Source: Pseudomonadota bacterium
GTDB taxonomy: Bacteria; Pseudomonadota; Alphaproteobacteria; Sphingomonadales; Sphingomonadaceae
Length of the DNA stretch: 18,446 nt
Reading direction: 5' to 3'
Assembly: GCA_023445495.1 (NCBI GenBank)
Contig: JAEXLC010000098.1
Location: 1 to 18,446, forward strand
Within the stretch, counting starts at the first letter, position 1, and each line of letters begins with the position of its first letter. Shown piece by piece: positions 7,349 through 14,974 of the stretch. The position numbers were made by a program, and so were the translations under genes. The notes below the pieces were generated by a model. That model did not search any database, had not been told where the DNA came from, and saw nothing but the letters and a program-made list of their open reading frames with translations.

Positions 7349-8708
7349 GCCGGGCCGCCCGGCCTTCCCGCCCGGCTTCCGCTGGGGCGTGTCGGCCTCC
7401 GCCTATCAGATCGAGGGTGCGGTTAGCGAGGGCGGCCGTGGCCCTTCCACCTGGGACCGGTTCTGCGCCGAGCCCGGGCGGATCGCCGACGGCAACAGCG
7501 GCGCGGTCGCCGCCGATCACTATCACCGCTTCGCCGAGGATATTGCGCTGATGCGCGAGCTGGGGGTGACCGACTATCGCCTGTCGATCGCCTGGCCGCG
7601 CATCCTGCCCGAGGGGCGCGGCACGGTGAACCAGGCGGGCCTCGATTTCTACGCGCGGCTGGTCGACGCGCTGGGCGAGGCCGGCATCGCGCCGATGGTG
7701 ACGCTCTACCATTGGGACACGCCGCAGGCGCTGGAGGATGCGGGCGGCTGGACCAGTCGCGACATGGCCAACTGGTTCGCCGATTATGCCGGGATCGTCG
7801 GCGCACGGCTTGCAGATCGCGTGGCCCGCTGGGCGACGCTCAACGAGCCGATGGTGCTCACCAATATGGGTTATGCGGTGGGCGGCCATGCCCCGGGCAG
7901 GACGCTCGGGCTCGGCGCGCTGCCGGTGGCGCATCACCAGCTGCTCGGCCATGGCCGCGCGGTCGGCGCCCTGCGCGCCGCCGGGGCGTCTGGGATCGGG
8001 ATCGTCAACAACCAGATGCCGGTCTGGCCCGCCAGCGCCGAGCCGGCGGATGTGGCTGCGGCCAATCTCTACCGCATCCTCACCTGCTGGCTCTATTCCG
8101 ATCCGGTGCTGCTCGGCCGCTATCCCGAGGCGATCGGTTCGGTGATGCCGGGGCCAGTTGAGGCCGATCTCGTCGAGATCTCCGCGCCGATCGACTGGTA
8201 CGGCCTCAACTATTACAATGCCGAGCAGGTCGGCGCGCCGAGCGCGGCGGTGCGCGTCGTCGATGGCCATGAAATGCCGTCGGACCTGCCGTTCGACCTC
8301 GTCCCGATCGAAGGCCGCGCGACCACCGATTTCGGCTGGCCGATCACCCCCGAGGGGCTGGGCGAGATCCTCGCCGAGCTGCGCACCCGCTACGGCACGG
8401 CGCTGCCGCCAGTCTACATCACCGAGAATGGCGCCGCCTTCGGGGACGAACCCGGCCCGGGCGGCGCGGTGCGGGACGACCGGCGGATCGACTATCACGC
8501 CGCTCATCTCGACGGCCTCGCCACCGCCATCGCCGAGGGCGCCGATGTGCGCGGCTATTTCATCTGGTCGATCCTCGACAATTTCGAATGGGCGGTCGGC
8601 CTGTCGCAGCGCTTCGGGCTGGTCCATGTCGATTACGAGACGCTGAAGCGCACGCCCAAGGCGAGCTTCGCCTGGTATCGCGACTTCATCCGGTCGCAGC
8701 GGAGCTGA
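7335..8708 (+). CDS. GH1 family beta-glucosidase
   Basis: A 457-residue protein, full length for GH1 and without a signal peptide, so cytoplasmic. The N-terminal signature is FRWGVSASAYQIEGAV. The acid/base glutamate is E171 in TLNEPM, and the nucleophile glutamate is E364 in YITENGAAF. YHWDTPQALEDAGGW and NFEWAVGLSQRFGLVHVD, which form the sugar-binding -1 site, are intact. It hydrolyses terminal beta-linked glucose or related sugars from glycosides with retention. The start ATG lies inside the end of the receptor gene (14-nt overlap), with a GGGGAGTGGAG ribosome-binding region inside that gene. The permease gene follows after one nucleotide. Specificity (cellobiose, aryl glucoside or galactoside) cannot be read from the sequence. 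Confidence 0.95.
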   Translation: MGGSEPGRPAFPPGFRWGVSASAYQIEGAVSEGGRGPSTWDRFCAEPGRIADGNSGAVAADHYHRFAEDIALMRELGVTDYRLSIAWPRILPEGRGTVNQAGLDFYARLVDALGEAGIAPMVTLYHWDTPQALEDAGGWTSRDMANWFADYAGIVGARLADRVARWATLNEPMVLTNMGYAVGGHAPGRTLGLGALPVAHHQLLGHGRAVGALRAAGASGIGIVNNQMPVWPASAEPADVAAANLYRILTCWLYSDPVLLGRYPEAIGSVMPGPVEADLVEISAPIDWYGLNYYNAEQVGAPSAAVRVVDGHEMPSDLPFDLVPIEGRATTDFGWPITPEGLGEILAELRTRYGTALPPVYITENGAAFGDEPGPGGAVRDDRRIDYHAAHLDGLATAIAEGADVRGYFIWSILDNFEWAVGLSQRFGLVHVDYETLKRTPKASFAWYRDFIRSQRS

Positions 8709-8709
8709 G

Positions 8710-9921
8710 ATGACCGGCATCGCCTCCGCCTCGCCCGGGCTGCGGAGCGACCGCCTTTCCGCCGCCGGGCTCGCCGCGCTCTCGCTTGCCAATGCCGGGC
8801 TCTGGGCCGCGCTGTTCGGCCCGATCGAGCTGCTGCTCGCCCAGCATTCGAGCCTGCTCGCGCCGGACGGCAAGGTTGCGGTGCTTGGCATGGTCAGCGC
8901 GGCCGGCGGCGCGGCGGCGATGCTGACCAACCCGGTATTCGGCGCGCTGTCCGATCGCACCCGCTCGCGCTTCGGCCGGCGCCGCCCCTGGGTGGCGTTC
9001 GGCGCGCTGGCCGGCGCGGGAAGCCTGTTGCTGCTGGCAAGCGCGCAGAGCGTGGCGATGCTGACGCTGGGCTGGTGCCTGGTGCAGGCGTCGCTCAACG
9101 CGATGATGACGGCCTTGGTCGCCACCATTGCCGACCGGGTGCCGGTCGCGGAGCGGGGTGCGGCCGGCGCCTGGTTCGCCTTTGCCCAGGCGCTGGGGAT
9201 CGTCGGCGGCGTCGCGCTTGCCCATGCCACCGCGCCCGACCTTGGCGCCGGCTATCGCAGCTGCGCGGTGCTGCTGCTGGCCTGCGCCCTGCCCTTCCTG
9301 CTGATCGAGGAACCCCGCGCCGCCCCGGCTCCGCAAGCCGCAACAGCCACGCGCCAGCGCGCTACCACCGACATGGTCTGGGCGTGGCTGACGCGTTTCT
9401 GCTTCAACCTGATCTCGGCACTCGCCCTGCTCTACCTGCTCTACTATCTCGGCGACGCGATCCACCGCCCCGCGCCCGACGGCGATGTGCTGCTGCTCAC
9501 CGCGCTCCATATCGCCGCGATGGTGATCGTGCTGGTGCCGGCCGGCCTCGCCTCGGACCGGATCGCGCGGCGCAAGCCGTTCGTGATCGCGGCATCCGCA
9601 TCGATGGCGATCGGCATGACGCTGCTCGCGGTGCAGCCGGCCTGGGTGCTGGTCATCACCGGGGTGGTCTTCGCCGGGATCGGTTTCGGCCTCTATTCGG
9701 CGGTCGACGTCGCCATCGTCACCGAAGTGATCCCCGAGGCGGAGGAATCGGCGCGCGACCTGGGCATCTTCAACATCGCCAATGCGCTGCCCCAGGTCGC
9801 GGCCCCGGCGCTCGCCGCCGCGCTGATCGCCTTTGCCGGCTATGGCGCGCTCTATGGCGCGGGCGCGCTGCTGGCGCTGGTCGCGACGGCCACGGTGCTG
9901 CGGATACGAGCGGTTGGATGA
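8710..9921 (+). CDS. MFS sugar permease (GPH/SLC45-like)
   Basis: A 403-residue integral membrane protein with about 12 hydrophobic helices in two bundles. The loop after helix 2 (residues about 79-97) reads GALSDRTRSRFGRRRPWV, the form of the MFS signature seen in GPH and sucrose/SLC45-type sugar:cation symporters. A second, weaker copy (GLASDRIARRKPFV) sits at the start of the second bundle. It is predicted to carry the imported glycoside from periplasm to cytoplasm, where the GH1 enzyme acts. The ATG is one nucleotide after the GH1 stop, with GGAG in the end of that gene as ribosome-binding site. The substrate is inferred from operon context only. Confidence 0.88.
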   Translation: MTGIASASPGLRSDRLSAAGLAALSLANAGLWAALFGPIELLLAQHSSLLAPDGKVAVLGMVSAAGGAAAMLTNPVFGALSDRTRSRFGRRRPWVAFGALAGAGSLLLLASAQSVAMLTLGWCLVQASLNAMMTALVATIADRVPVAERGAAGAWFAFAQALGIVGGVALAHATAPDLGAGYRSCAVLLLACALPFLLIEEPRAAPAPQAATATRQRATTDMVWAWLTRFCFNLISALALLYLLYYLGDAIHRPAPDGDVLLLTALHIAAMVIVLVPAGLASDRIARRKPFVIAASASMAIGMTLLAVQPAWVLVITGVVFAGIGFGLYSAVDVAIVTEVIPEAEESARDLGIFNIANALPQVAAPALAAALIAFAGYGALYGAGALLALVATATVLRIRAVG

Positions 9922-9949
9922 CGCCGCCCGATCGCGTAGAGCCCCCGCG

Positions 9950-10603
9950 ATGGCGAAGCTGAACACCTCCCGGCCTTCCTCCACCGTCGAGCCCAAGCAG
10001 GCGCGGGCGCTGCAGACGCGCGAGACGCTGCTCGAGGTCACCGCCGAGCTGCTTGCCGAAGTGGGCATCGAGCGCATCTCGACCAACATGATCGCCCAAC
10101 GCGCCGGCATGACCCCACCGACCTTCTATCGCTATTTCGACGACAAGTTCGCCGTGGTCGAAGCGCTGGGCATGCGGCTGATGGAGCGGCAGAACGCCGT
10201 GCTCGCCGACTGGATCGAACGCTATGCCCATCGCGGTATCGACGTGGCCGCCGCGCATGCCGGCGATCTGCTGCGCGAAACCGCGCTGGTCACGCAGAAC
10301 GAGCCCGGTGGCGTCTGGGTCGAGCGCGCGCTGCATGCCACGCCCCGGCTCGAGCATATCCGCATCGAGTCCCACCGCTTCGTGGCGGACAAGCTGGCCG
10401 ACGCCTTCGCGCCGCTGCTCCCGGCGATCCCGCGCGAGGCGATCTGGCTGCGGATGCGCATCGCGGTCGAGTTCGGCTATGTCACCGGCGAGCTGCTGCA
10501 CAGCGAGCAGGACGTGCCCGAGGAGCTGCTGCTCGCCGAGACCGCCGAGATGCTGCGATCGGCCTTCACCAGCTGGGGCAGCGGTGCGGAGCGCGCCGAC
10601 TAG
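9950..10603 (+). CDS. TetR-family transcriptional regulator
   Basis: A 217-residue protein from the ATG at 9950. The frame is open further upstream, but that part lies inside the permease gene and lacks family similarity. The N-terminal TetR DNA-binding domain is at about 20-70: LLEVTAELLAEVGIERIS, then recognition-helix region TNMIAQRAGMTPPTFYRYF. The remaining all-helical part is the ligand-binding/dimer domain, which is not recognisable to subfamily. It lies 28 nt after the permease stop, last in the glycoside operon, and so is probably a local repressor released by the sugar or aglycone. The AT-rich dyad at 4702-4733 is the best operator candidate. The ribosome-binding site is weak, suggesting low expression by translational coupling. 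Confidence 0.9.
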   Translation: MAKLNTSRPSSTVEPKQARALQTRETLLEVTAELLAEVGIERISTNMIAQRAGMTPPTFYRYFDDKFAVVEALGMRLMERQNAVLADWIERYAHRGIDVAAAHAGDLLRETALVTQNEPGGVWVERALHATPRLEHIRIESHRFVADKLADAFAPLLPAIPREAIWLRMRIAVEFGYVTGELLHSEQDVPEELLLAETAEMLRSAFTSWGSGAERAD

Positions 10604-10621
10604 GCGAAGGGCCCCATCTCC

Positions 10622-11746
10622 TCAGCCCGCGATCAGGCCCGAATAGGAGCGGAGGACATCGTCCAATATATCGGGCCAGCGATACCCGCCCGCAGCGCGA
10701 TGCGCCTCGCGGGCAAGCGGGAAGCGCAGGTCCGGTCGCTCGATCAGGGTGGCCACGGCATCGGCCAGCGCAGGTGCCGCAGCCGGCGTGAGCATGCCGG
10801 ACCGGCCCGGCGCGATCAGCGCCTGGGCGCTGCCGACATCGGCACTGACAACCGCCAGCCCGGAGGCCATCGCCTCGAGGTTGACGTTGCCGAATGCCTC
10901 GGTGGTGCTCGGGTTGATCAGGATGTCGGCACTCGCTACCGCGCGGCCCAGGTCGCGGCCGTCGAGATGCCCGGTGAAGACTGCGTCGGGCAGCAGCGCG
11001 CGGAACCGCGCCTCGGCGGGGCCGGTGCCGACGATCAGCGGACGCAGCGGATGGCCACGCGTCTGCAGCAGGCGGATCGTGTCCGCGAAGACGGCGATGC
11101 CCTTCTCGATCACCAGCCGGCCGAAGAACAGCGGAACTATCTCGTCGTCACGATAGCCCAGCGCGCGCCGCCAGCCCAGGTCGCGCAGCGCGGGCGAGAA
11201 GGCGGTGGGATCGATGCCCCGGCCCCAGATCGCGATGTCCTCCGGCGCCACGCCCATCCCCACCAGGCTCTCGGCCGAAGCGGCGTTGGGCGCCAGCACC
11301 CGGTCGCTATCCTGGTAGAAGCGCCGGAGGTGCCACTCCCCCAGCCCCCGCAGCGCGCCGAGGCCGTAATAGTCGAAATAGGTCTCGAACCGGGTGTGCA
11401 GGCTAGCCACCACCGGAACGCCGAGCCGGCGCGCCAGCTTCTGCGCGCCCCTGCCGAGCAGGTCAGGCGCCGAGACATGGATGAGGTTCGGCGCGAAGCG
11501 CTCGACATCGGCGCGCACCGATCGCGGCAGGCCCAGCGCGATGCGGAACTCGCTGCGGCCGGGAATCGGCACCGAAGGCACCGAGACCAGCTCGCCCGCC
11601 GGCGCGAAGGCCGGCCTGTCGATAGTCGGCGAATAGACCCGCACCTCCGCGCCGCGATCGAGCAGGTGATCGACCAGGCGGTTGAGCGCCCGGTTCGCGC
11701 CGTCCCGCACGCAGTTGTAATTGCCCGAGAACAGCGCGACCCGCAT
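10622..11746 (-). CDS. GT4-family glycosyltransferase
   Basis: A 374-residue GT-B glycosyltransferase. The N-terminal acceptor half starts MRVALFSGNYNCVRDGAN, and the donor half has FFGRLVIEKG (207-216), IVGTGP (238-243) and the GT4 EX7E pair E283/E291 in TEAFGNVNLEAMASG. It resembles MgtA/SqdX-type lipid or cell-envelope glycosyltransferases that use nucleotide sugars at the cytoplasmic face of the inner membrane. The frame continues upstream to ATGs at 11890 and 11929. The extra residues are Arg/Pro-rich without fold similarity, and family members begin at MRVALFSGNY, so 11746 was chosen. No strong Shine-Dalgarno precedes any of the starts. It converges with the TetR gene (18 nt apart) and lies downstream of pal. 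Acceptor and sugar are unknown. Confidence 0.88.
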   Translation of the reverse strand: MRVALFSGNYNCVRDGANRALNRLVDHLLDRGAEVRVYSPTIDRPAFAPAGELVSVPSVPIPGRSEFRIALGLPRSVRADVERFAPNLIHVSAPDLLGRGAQKLARRLGVPVVASLHTRFETYFDYYGLGALRGLGEWHLRRFYQDSDRVLAPNAASAESLVGMGVAPEDIAIWGRGIDPTAFSPALRDLGWRRALGYRDDEIVPLFFGRLVIEKGIAVFADTIRLLQTRGHPLRPLIVGTGPAEARFRALLPDAVFTGHLDGRDLGRAVASADILINPSTTEAFGNVNLEAMASGLAVVSADVGSAQALIAPGRSGMLTPAAAPALADAVATLIERPDLRFPLAREAHRAAGGYRWPDILDDVLRSYSGLIAG

Positions 11747-11903
11747 CTTCGCCGCCGGCCCGCCGTCATTGGCGGGGCGCTCGATCCGGAGCGCTTCGCC
11801 GGGCGGGCCGACCGGGCGGACATGCGGCGGCCGGCCCGGCCTGCGGGCGGACACATCGGAGCGGGGAAATTCGGCGGGCGAAATCTTCATGACAGTGCAT
11901 ATC

Positions 11904-11933
11904 ATGCGCGAGGCGACGCTGCCTCGCACGCAT
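11904..11933 (-). terminator. Hairpin after pal, possible terminator
   Basis: GCGAGGC (11908-11914) and GCCTCGC (11921-11927) form a perfect 7-bp stem with a 6-nt loop. Outer ATGCG/CGCAT arms extend it across a small bulge. It lies 6 nt past the pal stop codon on the minus strand. No T-tract follows, so it may instead be a processing or attenuation structure before the glycosyltransferase gene. The 193-nt gap 11747-11939 holds nothing else recognisable. Confidence 0.4.
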
Positions 11934-11939
11934 TATTCG

Positions 11940-12455
11940 TTACGGAAGCTGAATGACGACTGACACGGCACGCCGATTCTGCGCATGGGAAGCTTCGTCC
12001 GATCCCAGCGCTTCCGGGCGCTCCTTGCCATAGGAGATGGTAGTGACCCGCGCCGGCGCGATCCCCTGCATCGTCAGGAACTCGGCCGCGGCCCGCGCAC
12101 GGCGATCGCCAAGCGCCAAGTTGTACTCGCGCGTGCCCCGCTCGTCGGCATGCCCTTCGACCAGGAAGGCGACGCGCGGATGCTGGCGCAGCCACTGTGC
12201 CTGGCGGGTCAGCGTGGCGCGCGCCTCGGGCGAGAGCGTATAGGCATCGAAGGTGAAGAACACGCGGTCGCCCGCGGTCGCCGCCAGATCGGCCTGCAGC
12301 CGGGCCAGCGCCGGATCCTCGCCATTCTCGGTATAGCCCTCGCCGCCCGCGCCGCCGCCGGTGACGTCGGAGGCATTGCCCGGCGCCTGCCGCTTGGTGC
12401 AGCCGCCCAGCACCGCCGCACCCATCATCACCGCCAGCATCAGTTCCTTACGCAT
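11940..12455 (-). CDS. pal: Peptidoglycan-associated lipoprotein (Pal/OmpA family)
   Basis: A 171-residue protein from the ATG at 12455, preceded by a strong GGGAGAGG Shine-Dalgarno. The lipoprotein signal ends in lipobox LGGC (Cys19). The residue after Cys is Thr, compatible with outer-membrane sorting. A Gly-rich linker (about 26-48) is followed by the OmpA_C domain (about 60-170) with the Pal hallmarks VFFTFDAYTLS, EGHADERGTREYNLALGDRRA and ISYGKERP; Asp and Arg of this domain bind the diaminopimelate of peptidoglycan. It anchors the outer membrane to the cell wall in the Tol-Pal system. The tolQRAB genes normally next to pal are absent here, so this could be a second Pal-like protein. The leader carries a hairpin that covers the Shine-Dalgarno. 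Confidence 0.88.
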   Translation of the reverse strand: MRKELMLAVMMGAAVLGGCTKRQAPGNASDVTGGGAGGEGYTENGEDPALARLQADLAATAGDRVFFTFDAYTLSPEARATLTRQAQWLRQHPRVAFLVEGHADERGTREYNLALGDRRARAAAEFLTMQGIAPARVTTISYGKERPEALGSDEASHAQNRRAVSVVIQLP

Positions 12456-12457
12456 AC

Positions 12458-12496
12458 CCTCTCCCAGGAAATGTTTCGGAAACATCCCTAGAGAGG
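12458..12496 (-). promoter_or_regulatory. Shine-Dalgarno-sequestering hairpin in the pal leader
   Basis: Read on the minus strand, the leader runs from CCTCTC (12496-12491) to GAGAGG (12463-12458). The two arms pair over 17 positions with two bulged bases and two G-U pairs, closed by a core ATGTTT-CCG-AAACAT (12485-12471). The 3' arm contains the GGGAGAGG ribosome-binding site, which ends 3 nt before the pal start codon. The DNA core ATGTTTC-G-GAAACAT is also a perfect palindrome, so a protein operator is the alternative. The structure is seen directly; regulation of translation is inferred. Confidence 0.5.
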
Positions 12497-12513
12497 CTTT
12501 GGCGCCCGGCGTT

Positions 12514-12519
12514 ACTATA
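12514..12519 (-). promoter_or_regulatory. Possible -10 element of the pal promoter
   Basis: TATAGT on the minus strand (12519-12514), preceded by an A-rich run (complement of 12521-12527). Transcription would begin near 12507, placing the whole hairpin in the pal mRNA. No convincing -35 hexamer is visible at 16-18 nt, so the call is tentative. Confidence 0.3.
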
Positions 12520-12710
12520 GGTTTTTTATGCATGGACCGGCGCCCGCCCGGGCCATAGCCCTTTTTGTCGAGAGCGCGCTTTTCTGCATTCCCCTCTCGC
12601 AGGCCTCCCCCCAAAAGAGGCGCGTGCTCCCACCGCGGCGGCGGGCAGCTAAGGTCGTCCCCGGCCCAGGCCCGCCGCCCGGACCAGCCAAAGGCAACAT
12701 AACGAACCTG

Positions 12711-14213
12711 ATGACGCCCCGACGACCGAACCCGATCGCCCGCCTGCTCGTCGCGCGCCTCCATCTGGACCGCGACGACGTGCTGCGCACTGCGATCGTG
12801 CTCGCGCTCTCGGCCGCGATCGCCTTCGCCGTCTATCCGCTGGGCGAAGTCGCCTCGGCGCTGGTGTTCGTGCTCGGCATCACCGTCGCCGGCGCGCTGA
12901 GCGGCCTGGCCTCGGCGCTGCTCGCCGCGCTCGCCGCCTTCCTGATCTACAATTTCTACCTGACCGAGCCGGCGCTCACCTTCCGGATCGCCACCGGCGG
13001 CGACCTTGCGCCGCTGATCGTGTTCAACCTGTGCGCGCTGGTCTCGGGCGTGCTGGCCGGCCGGCTCAAGGATCATGCCCAGGCGGCACGGTCGAGCAAC
13101 CTGCAGCTCCACAGCCTGCTTGCATTGAGCCGCCAGCTCCAGTCCGCCATCCGCCTGCCCGATGTCGTCGCCACCGTGGAGCGGGCGGTCCATGACATCG
13201 TCGGTGCCCGGGCGATGCTGTTCCGGTTCGAGGAGGGAGACTTGCGCAGCCTCGCCCCATCCCCGCCCGACGCGGAATGGCAGGCATTTGCCGAGCGCGT
13301 CGCGATCCAGGCGGAGCCTCGCGGCGATGGGGCGCTGCTGGGCAGGCTGCTCAGGCCCGCCAACGCCGCCGATGCCGTGCTGGTGATCGAGCCCCTGCGC
13401 CCGGGCAAGATCGCGCCGGCCTTTATCGATGCGGTCGCCAATCTGGTGACCCTCGCGCTCGAACGCGCTGCCCTGTCCGAGCAGATTACCGAACGCCAGG
13501 CCGTCGCCCGTGCCGAGAAGCTGAAGACCGCGCTGCTCGCCTCGGTCAGCCATGATTTCCGCACGCCGCTCACCGCGATCAGTGCCTCGGCGTCGAGCCT
13601 GATCGCCTATGGCGAAAAGCTCGATCCGGAGACCTCGGCCGGGCTGCTGCGCGGGATCGTCGAGGAATGCGAGCGGCTCAACCGCTATACCGCCAATTTG
13701 CTCGAGATGAGCCGGCTGGAGGCAGGCGGCGTCGCGCAACCGCTGCAGATCCTGGGCGCAGCCGAGATGGCCGCCGCCGCGCTCCACCGGGTCCGTCCGC
13801 GTGCCGGCGGGCGGGTGATGACCCTCCAGGCGCCTGCCCCGGACCTGCTTGTCGCCGCCAATGCCGCATTGTTCGAGCTGGTGCTGATCAACATCCTCGA
13901 CAACGCTATCCTCTACAGCGACGACGATGCCCGGGTGGAAATCGCCATCACCGCCCAGCAGGGCGCCTGCCGGATCGACATCGCCGACAGCGGCCAGGGC
14001 ATACCCGAGGCGGCACTGCGCCGCGTGTTCGAGCGTTTCTATCGCGCGGGCCGCAGCGAGGCGGCGGGCCGCGGCAACGGGCTGGGGCTCGCTATCGCCA
14101 AGGGTTTTGTCGAGGCGCTGGGCGGCACCATCGAAGCCACCCTGCCCGGCCTGGACGGCCGCGGCACCCGCATCACCATCCGTCTTCCGCTCGCCGAGGC
14201 AGCACAAGCATGA
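12711..14213 (+). CDS. KdpD-like sensor histidine kinase lacking the N-terminal KdpD domain
   Basis: 500 residues from the ATG at 12711. An upstream in-frame ATG at 12528 would add a Pro/Arg-rich, unfolded-looking stretch. A DUF4118 membrane domain with about four helices (about 24-115, including AAFLIYNFYLTEPALTFRI) is followed by a GAF-like region (about 130-250). HisKA has phospho-acceptor His281 in SVSHDFRTPLTAI. The HATPase has N-box Asn398 (NILDNAILYSD), G1 Asp426 (IADSGQGIP), FERFYRA and GNGLGLAIAKG. All catalytic motifs are intact. Full KdpD is about 900 residues, with an N-terminal KdpD/USP sensor that is entirely absent here. The stop overlaps the response-regulator start (ATGA). 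Its stimulus is probably ionic or osmotic, by analogy only. Confidence 0.88.
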   Translation: MTPRRPNPIARLLVARLHLDRDDVLRTAIVLALSAAIAFAVYPLGEVASALVFVLGITVAGALSGLASALLAALAAFLIYNFYLTEPALTFRIATGGDLAPLIVFNLCALVSGVLAGRLKDHAQAARSSNLQLHSLLALSRQLQSAIRLPDVVATVERAVHDIVGARAMLFRFEEGDLRSLAPSPPDAEWQAFAERVAIQAEPRGDGALLGRLLRPANAADAVLVIEPLRPGKIAPAFIDAVANLVTLALERAALSEQITERQAVARAEKLKTALLASVSHDFRTPLTAISASASSLIAYGEKLDPETSAGLLRGIVEECERLNRYTANLLEMSRLEAGGVAQPLQILGAAEMAAAALHRVRPRAGGRVMTLQAPAPDLLVAANAALFELVLINILDNAILYSDDDARVEIAITAQQGACRIDIADSGQGIPEAALRRVFERFYRAGRSEAAGRGNGLGLAIAKGFVEALGGTIEATLPGLDGRGTRITIRLPLAEAAQA

Positions 14214-14890
14214 CCAACATCCTCCTCGTCGACGACGAACCCGCGCTGATCGCGGTGCTGAAACCCGTGCTAGGTGCCGAGGGCTATAGCGTCGCCACGG
14301 CCTCCGGCGGCGCGGCGGCGCTGCGCATGGCCGAGGACATCAAGCCCGAAGTCGTGCTGCTAGACCTCGGCCTGCCCGATATCGACGGCAAGGACGTGAT
14401 CCGCGCGATCCGGGCAACCAGCGCCGTGCCGATCATCGTGATCTCCGCCCGCCACCAGGAAGGCGAGAAGATCGCCGCGCTCGACAACGGCGCCGACGAC
14501 TATGTCAACAAGCCCTTCGAGATCGGCGAACTGATGGCCCGCATCCGCGCGGCGATCCGGCGCAGTTCCAGCCTGAAGAACGCGCCCAGCACCTATCGCA
14601 GCGGCCCGCTGGAGATCGATTTCCAGACGCGCCGCGTGTCGCTCGCCGGCGACGCGGTGAAGCTCTCGCCCAAGGAATATGACCTGCTGCGCACGCTCGC
14701 GCTGAGCGCGGGCCAGGTGGTGACGCACAAGCGCCTGCTCGCCGTCGGCTGGGGTAGCGACGGCGCCGACAGCCAGTATCTGCGCGTCTATATCGGCCTG
14801 CTCCGCCAGAAGATCGAGGAGGACCCGAGCGACCCCCGCTTGCTCCTGACCGAGGCCGGTGTCGGCTACCGCCTCGCCAGCGCCAGCTGA
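14210..14890 (+). CDS. KdpE-like OmpR-family response regulator
   Basis: 226 residues. The receiver domain (1-115) has acidic pair D8/D9, phospho-acceptor Asp52 in VVLLDLGLPD and Lys101 in NKPF. The C-terminal winged helix (about 128-225) has LSPKEYDLLRTLALSAGQVVTHKRLL and VYIGLLRQKIEEDP, closest in wording to KdpE. The ATG overlaps the kinase stop, so the two form a coupled pair. No kdpFABC is present in the window. The next gene, 84 nt downstream on the same strand, encodes a cation/proton antiporter, which is therefore a candidate target or operon partner. Family assignment is firm; naming it KdpE would overstate what is shown. Confidence 0.92.
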   Translation: MTNILLVDDEPALIAVLKPVLGAEGYSVATASGGAAALRMAEDIKPEVVLLDLGLPDIDGKDVIRAIRATSAVPIIVISARHQEGEKIAALDNGADDYVNKPFEIGELMARIRAAIRRSSSLKNAPSTYRSGPLEIDFQTRRVSLAGDAVKLSPKEYDLLRTLALSAGQVVTHKRLLAVGWGSDGADSQYLRVYIGLLRQKIEEDPSDPRLLLTEAGVGYRLASAS

Positions 14891-14974
14891 TCCATCGCGG
14901 AACCTCCACACGGGGTCCGGACATATTGAAGCAAGGCGGCCACGATCCGGCCGCGCCAGAAACGGGACAGAGCC

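Noticed and set aside
7266..9230. Minus-strand open frame (654 codons) opposite GH1 and permease genes
   Set aside because: Shadow frame; compositional bias only.
9833..9949. Longer TetR protein starting inside the permease gene
   Set aside because: The extra 39 residues are out-of-frame permease sequence and the TetR fold begins after the ATG at 9950.
12456..14207. Upstream extension of the pal frame to 14207
   Set aside because: The frame is open antisense to the kinase gene, but the lipoprotein signal and a strong Shine-Dalgarno fix the start at 12455.
12711..14890. Naming the pair kdpD/kdpE
   Set aside because: No N-terminal KdpD domain and no kdpFABC genes; only the shared transmitter and regulator types are supported.
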